34,412 nucleotides of DNA from Sphaerochaeta sp. (GTDB lineage Bacteria > Spirochaetota > Spirochaetia > Sphaerochaetales > Sphaerochaetaceae). This document shows, piece by piece, positions 23,640 through 30,848 of this stretch. The notes under the pieces are model-generated. The model saw only the letters and a program-made list of their open reading frames with translations. It made no database searches and was not told the origin of the DNA. The stretch is from positions 1 to 34,412 of the forward strand of contig JAKVPA010000012.1 in NCBI GenBank assembly GCA_022482495.1, read 5' to 3'. Within the stretch, counting starts at the first letter, position 1, and each line of letters starts with the position of its first letter. Position numbers and translations under genes: made by a program.

Positions 23640-23650
23640 GGGGGGGGGGG
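23640..23650. repeat. poly-G tract, 11 G
   Basis: A run of eleven G residues in the 164-bp gap between the divergent Na/Pi transporter (minus) and the damaged methyltransferase gene (plus). Such tracts slip during replication and are also prone to sequencing error. It lies about 85 bp before the methyltransferase start and 70 bp before the transporter start, so it could alter promoter spacing, but no promoter pair straddling it is evident. Confidence 0.8.
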
Positions 23651-23733
23651 ACGCGGGTAGAACGACAGACGAAACGGAAAGAACGATGGTGCAAGAAGCT
23701 AGGTATTCCTAACTGGCAAAAGGGAGGTGGATG

Positions 23734-24323
23734 ATGCGAAAGTTGTTGCAACATACCCGTCGCCCCAGGGATGGCGGGGACGTCTGATGCTTGGCATGAT
23801 GAATCGCGGGCACGCGCCGCTTTCCCGCTGGGGTCTTTCTCTGCTGTCCCCGGACAAGGACGCCCATGTTCTTGATGTGGGCTGTGGGGGTGGGGCGAAC
23901 ATCGCCCGTCTTCTCAGACGCTGTCCGGACGGGGGTGGTGGATGGCTTGGATGCGTCAGCGGAGAGCGTGGCGTACAGCAAAAAGAAGAACCGGCGGGCG
24001 TTGGACCGTTGCAGCATCATCCAGGGTGACATCCGTGCATTACCGTATGGGAATGCCACGTATGATCTGGTGACGGCGTTCGAAACCGTGTACTTCTGGC
24101 CTGATCTTGAAAAGGGATTCAGGGAAATCTTCCGGGTTCTCAAACCGGGTGGGCAGGCTCTGGTGGTCTGCGAAATGGATGATGCCTCAAACACCTACTG
24201 GCCCGGTTTGATCGTTGGGTTGGTGATTCATCGGGGAGAGGAACTCCAGCGGTTGCTGGAGCAGGCGGGATTCGGCACCGCTTGGGATGGATTGCCGTCA
24301 TCGGAACGAAAGGGACGGTGTGA
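23734..24323 (+). pseudogene. class I SAM-dependent methyltransferase, multiply disrupted
   Basis: Remains of a UbiE-like methyltransferase spread over three frames. GGGAGG precedes ATG 23734 (MRKLLQHTRRP). A missing C in the run 23763-23766 separates this from PQGWRGRLMLGMMNRGHAPLSRWGL and the SAM-binding motif VLDVGCGGGANIARLL. An extra G in the run 23931-23935 then separates RRCPDG from VVDGLDASAESVAY, DIRALPYGNATYDLVTAFETVYFWPD and RVLKPGGQALVV. Near 24275-24290 the frame changes again and the expected C-terminus (GWIAVIGTKGTV, stop 24321-24323) follows AGF much too soon, which suggests a deletion of a few tens of bases. Three lesions, one not a homopolymer change, argue for real decay. 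Confidence 0.8.
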
Positions 24324-24375
24324 TGCGGGTCTTGGGGTATGGCACCGGCGTCATCGGGGTGCTACAGGGGTGAAA

Positions 24376-25383
24376 TCAGATGCCGGGAGCGGAAGCGCGG
24401 GGGATGATCTCCGTTTCCAGATACACTTTGCGTGCCACGTGCCGTTCTTTCAATCGTTCTTCGAGCAGATGAAACGCCTGGGTGGCGAACGCCTGTTTGT
24501 CGATGTTGATGCTGGACAATGGCGGGGTGCAGGCTTGGGCGAGGTCAGTATTGTCGATGCTGATGATCGCAACCTGTTCCGGTATCTGGATGTTCATGCT
24601 TTTCAGTTTTTCAATGAAGTAGTAGGCGGCGCGGTCACAGTGGCAGATGAAGGCCTGGGGCATTTCCTCGGGCAGGGAAATGTCCAGGATGTAGTTGTCC
24701 ATCTTGGGATCGTAGTTGTTGATGATCCAATCGTCCTGGAACGGTAATCCTTCCCGACGGACGATCTTCAGATAGCCGTTGATCCGGTCGGCGATGTTGG
24801 AGGATTGTTGGTATGAGCCGACGAATCCGATTTTCCGGTATCCTTTCCGTACCAGATATTCGGCCGCTACCGCTCCCACCATGTAGTTGTCGATGACGAC
24901 ACAGTCAACCGCCTCGTCGGTGACGTAGTAGTCGATGACGACGACGGGAATTCCCGTCCGTGCCACGGCGTCCATCGCCGGTTTTGCGATTTCTCCTCCG
25001 ATGAAGATGCCATCCGCGCCGACCAGTTCGGTGGGAAGGGTACCGGAACTTTCCTGGTCTTTCTCCAGGATCAATACCTGCAGGTCCGTGTCATGGGCGT
25101 GGCATAATGTGGCAAGATCGTAGTAGATAACGTGATAGAAAGAATCAGTGGCGAGGAAGAATCGTTTGGGTGTGATGAATACGAATCTTCTGCGCCGTGC
25201 CGGGGTTCTGAGGCGTTGTTGTTCGTATCCGAGCTCTTCGGCCACATCACACACGTGTTTGCGCAGTGTGTCCCCTACACCGGGCTGTCCCTTCAGCGCC
25301 CGGGATACGGTGATCTTGCTGATGCCAAGTTGTTGGGCGATTTCGGCCAGCGTCGTCTTTTTGTCTGCCATAGGTTCATTCAT
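24376..25383 (-). CDS. LacI-family transcriptional regulator
   Basis: A 335-residue repressor-type regulator. The N-terminal LacI helix-turn-helix and hinge helix are clear (TTLAEIAQQLGISKITVSRAL, then VAEELGYE), followed by a periplasmic-binding-protein-like sensor domain (VGADGIFIGGEI, GIPVVVIDYYV, GYRKIGFVGSY, VAIISIDNTDLAQACTPPLSSI). It is divergent from the sugar operon at 25642-30744, and the gap between them carries several AACGTT-type sites, so it probably represses that operon and itself until a sugar binds. ATG 25383 has no evident Shine-Dalgarno; ATG 25371 is an in-frame alternative. The inducer is unknown; a mannose-containing oligosaccharide is suggested by the GH130 gene. Confidence 0.94.
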   Translation of the reverse strand: MNEPMADKKTTLAEIAQQLGISKITVSRALKGQPGVGDTLRKHVCDVAEELGYEQQRLRTPARRRRFVFITPKRFFLATDSFYHVIYYDLATLCHAHDTDLQVLILEKDQESSGTLPTELVGADGIFIGGEIAKPAMDAVARTGIPVVVIDYYVTDEAVDCVVIDNYMVGAVAAEYLVRKGYRKIGFVGSYQQSSNIADRINGYLKIVRREGLPFQDDWIINNYDPKMDNYILDISLPEEMPQAFICHCDRAAYYFIEKLKSMNIQIPEQVAIISIDNTDLAQACTPPLSSINIDKQAFATQAFHLLEERLKERHVARKVYLETEIIPRASAPGI

Positions 25384-25410
25384 ACCATGTTTTTCAGGGA
25401 AAATCCATCA

Positions 25411-25445
25411 GGAACGTTGTTTTGTGAAGAAAGAACGTTACAGGG
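25411..25445. promoter_or_regulatory. two AACGTT operator-like sites next to the lacI-type gene
   Basis: GGAACGTTGTT (AACGTT at 25413-25418) and AGAACGTTACAGG (AACGTT at 25434-25439) lie 21 bp apart, two helical turns, just upstream of the LacI-family gene. AACGTT is a self-complementary core typical of LacI-family operators. The position fits autoregulation. Confidence 0.45.
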
Positions 25446-25543
25446 ATAGATTTGATAATTGTGAATAAACATTTTAATTTATGAATTATTATCTAATAGC
25501 TTTGTATGTGAATAGAAATAGAGTGGAAGCAGGTGTAAATATT

Positions 25544-25601
25544 ACGTTACATAAATAATATTGACATATAAGTAAAGTGCATTACAATCTAAATGTAACG
25601 T
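25544..25601 (+). promoter_or_regulatory. sugar-operon promoter flanked by inverted operator-like repeats
   Basis: A strong promoter, TTGACA (25561-25566) and TACAAT (25583-25588) with 16 bp between, lies in an AT-rich gap. ACGTTACAT (25544-25552) just before the -35 and its exact complement ATGTAACGT (25593-25601) just after the -10 bracket it. Transcription would start at about 25595, inside the second site. Together with the AACGTT sites at 25413 and 25434 this looks like control by the divergent LacI-family protein. Confidence 0.6.
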
Positions 25602-25605
25602 ATAT

Positions 25606-25627
25606 CCAACTGTCTGGAAACAGTTGG
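25606..25627 (+). promoter_or_regulatory. 5' UTR hairpin upstream of the binding-protein gene
   Basis: CCAACTGT (25606-25613), a CTGGAA loop and ACAGTTGG (25620-25627) form a perfect 8-bp stem. It lies 3 nt before the AGGAGG ribosome binding site (25631-25636). It may protect the 5' end of the transcript, which would suit a highly expressed binding protein. No T-run follows, so it is not a terminator. Confidence 0.5.
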
Positions 25628-25641
25628 CCAAGGAGGTATAT

Positions 25642-27021
25642 ATGAGGAAAGGTATGATTGCGCTGTGCGCCCTGTTGGCTGCGTCGGCGCTGGTGTTTGC
25701 ATCAGGAGCAAACGAGCAATCCAAGCCGTCGACGATAGATGTGACGTTCTGGACGGCTCCCAACCAAGGACAGTTCAACTTCTGGGACGCGAAGATCCAG
25801 GAGTTCAATGCCGCGGGTGTGCAGCTGGATGGCAAGACCATCAAGGTGACGGCGCAGATGATGCCGGAGACCCCTTCATCCGAAGCAGGAATCCAGAACG
25901 CGCTGGCGACCAACACCGCTCCGGTGGTTTCCGAGAACATCAACCGCGGGTTTGCCGCGACGCTTGCCCAATCCGGACGTGTCTACGACCTGCAGGATGA
26001 GCAGTTCTTCAAGGACATCATCGCCGCACGCCATATGGAAAACATCATTTCCGGTTGGCAGATTGATGGCAAGCAGTATGTGATCCCCATTTTCGCCAAT
26101 CCGATGGGATATCATTGGAACTCCAAGGCGCTTCGCGCGTTGGGCTTCTCCGACCGGGTACCCCAGACGCTGGATGACATCAAGTTGTTGGTGAAGAACT
26201 TCCGTGCGCTGAAGGATACCAAGATGAAGGAGATCGGGGTGACGCATACGTTCCAGCGCTCCCAGTTGCTCCGCCCGGATCTGTGGTGGGAACGCTGGTT
26301 TGACTTCGAGATGCAGTACGACGCGTTCTCCCAAGGCAAACCGATGGTGGTATCTGGCAAACTGGTGATGGATCCCTCCATCACAAAGGACGTCTTGGAA
26401 TTCATCGGACTGTTCGGGGATACGATGCAGACGGCTGAGGACAATACGGCGTTTGAGAAGGAAGTGGTTCCCGCCGTCTTCCAGATTTCCGCTCCGTGGG
26501 ATGTGCCCAAGTATGAGGCGGCCGGTAAGGTGTATGGGATTGATGGGGATTATGTGTTCGGACCCGCGATCGTCAAACAGCAGGGAGATGTCCCCTACAC
26601 GTTCGCTGATTCCAAAGGGTTGGTGTTCTACAAAGGCGGCAACGTGACGGAAGAGCAGCATCGCGCCGCGGTCACGTTCATCTCTTGGGTGTGGGGCAAG
26701 GAGAACAACGCCCAGACGGACCTTGACTGGTACAAGACGACCGGAATGCTCCCGGTACGCGGAGACACGATGGACAATCCCGTCCTTGCCCAGTACATCG
26801 GCCAGAAGCAGGTGTTGCAGGATGAGGCGGAGATGGTGAAGAACTCCATTCCGGCGATGGCGGATGCCCATATTTCCGAAATCCTCACCGCAATGGGAGA
26901 AGGCGGCCTTTCCCAATACGTTTCCGATTCCACCAAGAACACGTCGCTTGTTCCCCTGGATGCCACAACGTACGTACAGGGTATGATGGAAGCGATGAAA
27001 ACGGCGGGATCGCTGCAATGA
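25642..27021 (+). CDS. ABC sugar transporter substrate-binding protein
   Basis: A 459-residue family-1 periplasmic binding protein. The signal peptide (MRKGMIALCALLAASALVFASG) has no lipobox and ends in the spirochaete-like FASGA junction. The mature protein begins IDVTFWTAPNQGQFNFWDAKIQEFN, as in sugar-binding proteins, and has the typical GWQIDGKQYVIPIFANPMGYHWNSKAL stretch (cited in part). ATG 25642 follows AGGAGG by 5 nt. It is the first gene of an operon with two permeases, GH130 and DUF1861, so the ligand is probably an oligosaccharide later cleaved by the GH130 enzyme, perhaps a beta-mannoside. It is not closely similar in sequence to the binding protein at 564-1898. Confidence 0.93.
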   Translation: MRKGMIALCALLAASALVFASGANEQSKPSTIDVTFWTAPNQGQFNFWDAKIQEFNAAGVQLDGKTIKVTAQMMPETPSSEAGIQNALATNTAPVVSENINRGFAATLAQSGRVYDLQDEQFFKDIIAARHMENIISGWQIDGKQYVIPIFANPMGYHWNSKALRALGFSDRVPQTLDDIKLLVKNFRALKDTKMKEIGVTHTFQRSQLLRPDLWWERWFDFEMQYDAFSQGKPMVVSGKLVMDPSITKDVLEFIGLFGDTMQTAEDNTAFEKEVVPAVFQISAPWDVPKYEAAGKVYGIDGDYVFGPAIVKQQGDVPYTFADSKGLVFYKGGNVTEEQHRAAVTFISWVWGKENNAQTDLDWYKTTGMLPVRGDTMDNPVLAQYIGQKQVLQDEAEMVKNSIPAMADAHISEILTAMGEGGLSQYVSDSTKNTSLVPLDATTYVQGMMEAMKTAGSLQ

Positions 27022-27046
27022 TCGATTGGTCCCGGGAGGTTCCCGC

Positions 27047-27928
27047 ATGAAAACAGACAGACAGTCCAGCAGGACGGGATGGCTCTTTTCCGTTCCGTTT
27101 CTTCTCAATCTCTTCGTGCTGTTTGCCATACCGCTCGTCTGGGCGGTATGGTTGGCGGGAACTGACTGGAACCTGATGTCCCTTTCCTGGAATTGGGTGG
27201 GGCTTGCCAATCTCAAGACGGCGCTGCGTGACGCGAATGTGCACAAGGTGTTTGTCAACGGATTGAAGTACCTGGTGGCCATCGTGCCGTTGGTTTGTGT
27301 CATCGGCATGCTGGTCGCCGAGGTGCTGCATCATCTCCCATCCCAGGTAAAAGGGATCTTCTCCGTGATTTTCTTCATCCCGTATCTGACCAGTGGCGTC
27401 GCCACCAGTGTGTTTGTCCGCTATTTCCTGAGTTACAGTTCTTCGTTGAACGTCTGGCTCCGTACGCGGTTCGGACTGACGGTCCAATGGTTCACTAATC
27501 CTCATACCGCCTTCTGGGTGATCGTTTTCATCATCGTCTGGAAGGTGTCCGGCTATTACGCGTTGTTCCTGTTCTCCTCGTTGGAGTCGATCCCGCCTGA
27601 GATTGGAGAGGCTGCGGAGATTGATGGAGCCACAGGATTGAAACGGTTTTTCAAGGTGACACTTCCCATGATTGCTTCATCGATGCAGAGCGTCATCATG
27701 CTGGCGACCGGTCTGGTGTACAGCATCTTCAGCGAACCATATTTGCTCACCGGGGGAGGACCGCAGAAGGCGACGCTCTCCTGGCAGTTGCTCCTGTATA
27801 ACACGTCATTCGTCGGTTTCCGCTCCGGCTATGGTGCGATGATCGCCATTCTTCTGGGACTGTGTATTTTTGTGACGCTTCGGATTGTGGTTGGCGTGAC
27901 CAACCGGTTCGTTGATGTGGAGAGGTAA
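27047..27928 (+). CDS. ABC sugar transporter permease (MalF/UgpA type)
   Basis: A 293-residue inner-membrane permease with about six membrane segments. The first is WLFSVPFLLNLFVLFAIPLVWAVW (cited in part), and the ATPase-contacting EAA loop is IPPEIGEAAEIDGATGLKRFFKVTLP. GGGAGG lies 7 nt before ATG 27047, and the gene begins 25 bp after the binding-protein stop. It pairs with the next gene's product. No ATPase gene is in the operon, so a shared MsmK-like ATPase is expected elsewhere. Confidence 0.94.
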   Translation: MKTDRQSSRTGWLFSVPFLLNLFVLFAIPLVWAVWLAGTDWNLMSLSWNWVGLANLKTALRDANVHKVFVNGLKYLVAIVPLVCVIGMLVAEVLHHLPSQVKGIFSVIFFIPYLTSGVATSVFVRYFLSYSSSLNVWLRTRFGLTVQWFTNPHTAFWVIVFIIVWKVSGYYALFLFSSLESIPPEIGEAAEIDGATGLKRFFKVTLPMIASSMQSVIMLATGLVYSIFSEPYLLTGGGPQKATLSWQLLLYNTSFVGFRSGYGAMIAILLGLCIFVTLRIVVGVTNRFVDVER

Positions 27929-27930
27929 AG

Positions 27931-28755
27931 ATGGCACGAAAGAAAACAAAAACGAAATGGGTGGCGTTGGTCATTGCGCTTCTCTTGGCGTTTGTGGCGC
28001 TATTTCCCTACTACTACATGGTGATGCAGTCGCTGACTCCTTGGAAGCAGGTCGACGCATCCGTATTGCCTTCCGGGTTCACCATGGACAGTTATCGCTA
28101 TCTGATGACCAACGGTGGCAGTGGGAACCGGATGATGTGGTTGCGGGCCATGGCCAACTCCTTGCTTGTCAGCATCGTCTCCACCTGTTTTTCCGTGGCG
28201 ACCGGTCTTTTGACCGCCTACGCCATGACGAAGATCCGTTTTGCCGCTGCCCATGCGTTGTATGAGATCCTGTTGTTCCAGATGTTCTTCCCGACCATCA
28301 TCCTGTTGGTTCCGCAGTACATGTTGCTGAAACCATTGGTCAATACATATGCCGGAATGATCATCCCGTACATCGTTTCCCTGTGGGCCGTCCTGATGTA
28401 CTACAATTACTTCCGTACGCTTGCTTCCGACATGTTCGAGTCGGCCAGGATTGATGGAGCGAGCGAACTGCGCATCGCCTTTTCCATTGCGTTTCCTGTC
28501 TGTCGTTCCTTGTCCGTGATCGTCTTCCTTTCCGTATTCCTAGGGCGTTGGTCGGAACTGATGTGGGATATGCTGATGGCCCCGGATGTGAAGATGCAGA
28601 CGCTGAACGTGTTGATGACCACCCAGTTCAAGCCCATGGGCAACCTGCCCGGGCCGATGTATGCCGCTTCGGTGATTCTGACCACTCCTGTGGTTGTCTT
28701 GTTCCTGATCTTCTCCCGCAATTTCAAGGAGGGGATCGCCATGCAGTTTAAATAA
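27931..28755 (+). CDS. ABC sugar transporter permease (MalG/UgpE type)
   Basis: A 274-residue inner-membrane permease and the second half of the import channel. Membrane segments include LVIALLLAFVALFPYYYMVMQS and LYEILLFQMFFPTIILLVPQY. The EAA loop reads DMFESARIDGASELRIAFSIAFP, with Ser in place of the second Ala. The ATG lies 2 nt after the stop of the preceding permease, preceded by GGAGAGG. The next gene, GH130, begins 13 bp downstream. Confidence 0.94.
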   Translation: MARKKTKTKWVALVIALLLAFVALFPYYYMVMQSLTPWKQVDASVLPSGFTMDSYRYLMTNGGSGNRMMWLRAMANSLLVSIVSTCFSVATGLLTAYAMTKIRFAAAHALYEILLFQMFFPTIILLVPQYMLLKPLVNTYAGMIIPYIVSLWAVLMYYNYFRTLASDMFESARIDGASELRIAFSIAFPVCRSLSVIVFLSVFLGRWSELMWDMLMAPDVKMQTLNVLMTTQFKPMGNLPGPMYAASVILTTPVVVLFLIFSRNFKEGIAMQFK

Positions 28756-28768
28756 AAGAGGTCTGTCC

Positions 28769-29842
28769 ATGTGTGTGATGCGAATGAAGGAAAATCCCTT
28801 GCTTGTCTGTGCCGACGTGAAGCCGTCCCGCCCCGATTTTACCGTGGTCGGGGTGTTCAACTGCGGTGGGGTACGTACGGAAGAAGGGGTGACGTTGGTC
28901 TGCAGAGTCGCCGAGATGTGCTCTGACCGTGGGGATGGTGTCATCCGGATCCCCCATGTCGAAACGGGTGGTACAATTGGCGCAATGGAGTTCAACCGGA
29001 GCGACCCGCGCTATGATTTTACCGATCCACGGGCAATCGTGGAACGGGATGGAAGACGGGTGGCGGCCCTTTCCAGCATGTCCAGTTTGCGCAGGGCGTT
29101 TGCGCCGGATGGTGTCCATTTCGTCTGCGATGATACGCCGTTGTTCCCGTTGGATCCCCGAAGCGAGGAATGGGGTGCCGAGGATCCCAGGATCACACGG
29201 CTTGAGGATGGGCAGTACGCCATGACCTATTCGTCGGTGAGCCGTAACGGAGTGGGGGTGTCGCTTGCATTGAGTGACGATTTGGTCACCTGGAACCGCC
29301 AAGGGATGATCCTCCCGCCGGCAAACAAGGATACGGTGATTTTCCCCAAGAAGATTGATGGAACGTGGTGGATGCTTCACCGCCCGATCCTGGATGGTTT
29401 GGGCGCTTCGGACATCTGGATCGCCTCATCTTCCGACCTGGTCCACTGGGGTGGCCACCAACATCTTGCCGGATGCCGTACCGGACAGCCGTGGGAGATG
29501 CGGAAGATCGGGGCGGGGGCGCACCCGATGGAGGTGGATGCCGGTTGGCTGGTGCTGTACCACGGGGTGGATGAGAAGGAGCACTACCGGGTTGGGGCGT
29601 TGCTGTTGGATAAACAGGATCCGAGGAGCGTGTTGGCCCGTACTCCACAACCCATCTTCCAGCCGGAAGAACCCTATGAGCGCAATGGATTCTTCTCCAA
29701 CACCGTTTTTCCCTGCGCGGCATGGATTGAAGGTGACGAGGTGGTGACGTACTACGGCGGAGCAGACAGCTGTGTCTGTGGTGCCCGCCTGTCGCTTTCC
29801 GATATCATGGATTCGTTGGTGTATGGGAGGCGCGCGCTGTGA
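28769..29842 (+). CDS. glycoside hydrolase family 130 protein (probable beta-mannoside phosphorylase or mannosidase)
   Basis: A 357-residue five-bladed beta-propeller enzyme of family GH130. Family motifs are VFNCGGVR (29-36), the EDPRIT motif with the likely catalytic Asp (138-143), NKDTVIFPKKIDGTWWMLHRP (186-206, phosphate- and sugar-contacting in the family) and HPMEVDAGWLVLYHGVDEK. It has no signal peptide, so it acts in the cytoplasm on imported sugar. Most GH130 members phosphorolyse beta-mannosides to mannose-1-phosphate; some hydrolyse them, and which applies here cannot be decided by eye. It lies in an operon with sugar uptake genes and overlaps the following DUF1861 gene by 4 bp (GTGA), suggesting the two act together. 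Confidence 0.9.
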   Translation: MCVMRMKENPLLVCADVKPSRPDFTVVGVFNCGGVRTEEGVTLVCRVAEMCSDRGDGVIRIPHVETGGTIGAMEFNRSDPRYDFTDPRAIVERDGRRVAALSSMSSLRRAFAPDGVHFVCDDTPLFPLDPRSEEWGAEDPRITRLEDGQYAMTYSSVSRNGVGVSLALSDDLVTWNRQGMILPPANKDTVIFPKKIDGTWWMLHRPILDGLGASDIWIASSSDLVHWGGHQHLAGCRTGQPWEMRKIGAGAHPMEVDAGWLVLYHGVDEKEHYRVGALLLDKQDPRSVLARTPQPIFQPEEPYERNGFFSNTVFPCAAWIEGDEVVTYYGGADSCVCGARLSLSDIMDSLVYGRRAL

Positions 29843-30744
29843 CGTACCGCGTCGCTTCGTTGCTTTCCGCCCACCGTGCATCCTCGGAGATCTCCTCCAT
29901 CCAGAGGATGCACGTGCAGGGGCTGGATGGTGCGGATGCGTACAATCCCGCCCGTCCGTTGCTAATCGGGGGAAAATGTCTGTTGCCGGTCCGCGTGGAG
30001 CCTCGTTCGAGCGAAGATTCCCACGTTCGGTTTCTTGCCAGGCAAACGGATGGCAGTTGGAAGGTGGCGGATGATCTTCCTGCCTTCCGGTTGCAGGACC
30101 CGTTCTGGTGCCGGATCGGAGAAAAACTGGTGTTCGGTGGCGTCCATGTGGACTTCTCTCCGTCCGGAACGGTACTGGGATGGCGGACAGACTTTTTGAT
30201 TGGTCGGACGATCACCACGTTGAAGCTCTGGTTCTCCGGTCCGAAAGGAATGAAGGATATCCGGCTTTGCCCGTTGCCTGAGGGACGTGTGGCGGTGTTC
30301 TCCCGTCCGCAAGGCGCGGTGGGGGGCCGGGGGCAGATCGGGTTCACCGTCGCTCCCTCGTTGGATGCGGTTCCTGAGACGATTTCCCAGGCTCCGCTTC
30401 TTGGGCTGTTTGATCCGGATGAGTGGGGTGGCGTCAACCAGGCGGTGTTGCTGAAAGATGGGACGATCGGGGTGCTGGGGCATATCGCGTGCTTCTCTCC
30501 GGATGGAGCCCGGCACTACTATCCCATGGCTTTTACGTTGGCCCCCCGCAGTGCTTCCTTGGTCGTCGAACCTCGGATCCTCATCGAGCGGAGAGAGTTG
30601 CTTCCTGGACCTGCCAAGCGTCCGGATCTTGCGGATGTGTTGTTCCCCGGAGGGATGGAGAACGCAGGTTCCCGGATCCGGCTGTACCTTGGGGTAAGTG
30701 ATGTGGATATCCAGACGGCACTGGTGCCGGATCCTTTCGCCTGA
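29839..30744 (+). CDS. DUF1861 family protein (predicted beta-propeller, uncharacterised)
   Basis: A 301-residue protein recognised as DUF1861 by LKLWFSGPKGMKDIRL, GRVAVFSRPQG, GRGQIGFT, EWGGVNQAVLLKDGTIGVLGHIAC and GPAKRPDLADVLFPGG. The repeated strand pattern suggests a propeller fold like those of GH43 and GH130 enzymes. There is no signal peptide. The GTG start at 29839 overlaps the GH130 stop, so the two are translationally coupled, and it is the last gene of the LacI-controlled operon. A role in breaking down, or recognising, the same oligosaccharide is inferred from context; no activity can be assigned from sequence. Confidence 0.85.
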   Translation: MTYRVASLLSAHRASSEISSIQRMHVQGLDGADAYNPARPLLIGGKCLLPVRVEPRSSEDSHVRFLARQTDGSWKVADDLPAFRLQDPFWCRIGEKLVFGGVHVDFSPSGTVLGWRTDFLIGRTITTLKLWFSGPKGMKDIRLCPLPEGRVAVFSRPQGAVGGRGQIGFTVAPSLDAVPETISQAPLLGLFDPDEWGGVNQAVLLKDGTIGVLGHIACFSPDGARHYYPMAFTLAPRSASLVVEPRILIERRELLPGPAKRPDLADVLFPGGMENAGSRIRLYLGVSDVDIQTALVPDPFA

Positions 30745-30789
30745 CCTCTTCTTCACTCCTCTAGACATTCTTTGGGAGGTGGGGTATGC

Positions 30790-30817
30790 TTGGTGATAGC
30801 GCCTTTGTTCTTATAGT
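30790..30817 (+). promoter_or_regulatory. candidate prs promoter
   Basis: TTGGTG (30790-30795) and TATAGT (30812-30817) are separated by 16 bp in the 104-bp gap before the PRPP synthetase gene. The start site would be near 30824, upstream of GGAGA at 30834-30838. It implies that prs is transcribed apart from the sugar operon. No convincing terminator was seen between DUF1861 and this site. Confidence 0.4.
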
Positions 30818-30848
30818 GAACGTAAACCTCTACGGAGAAATAAGATAA

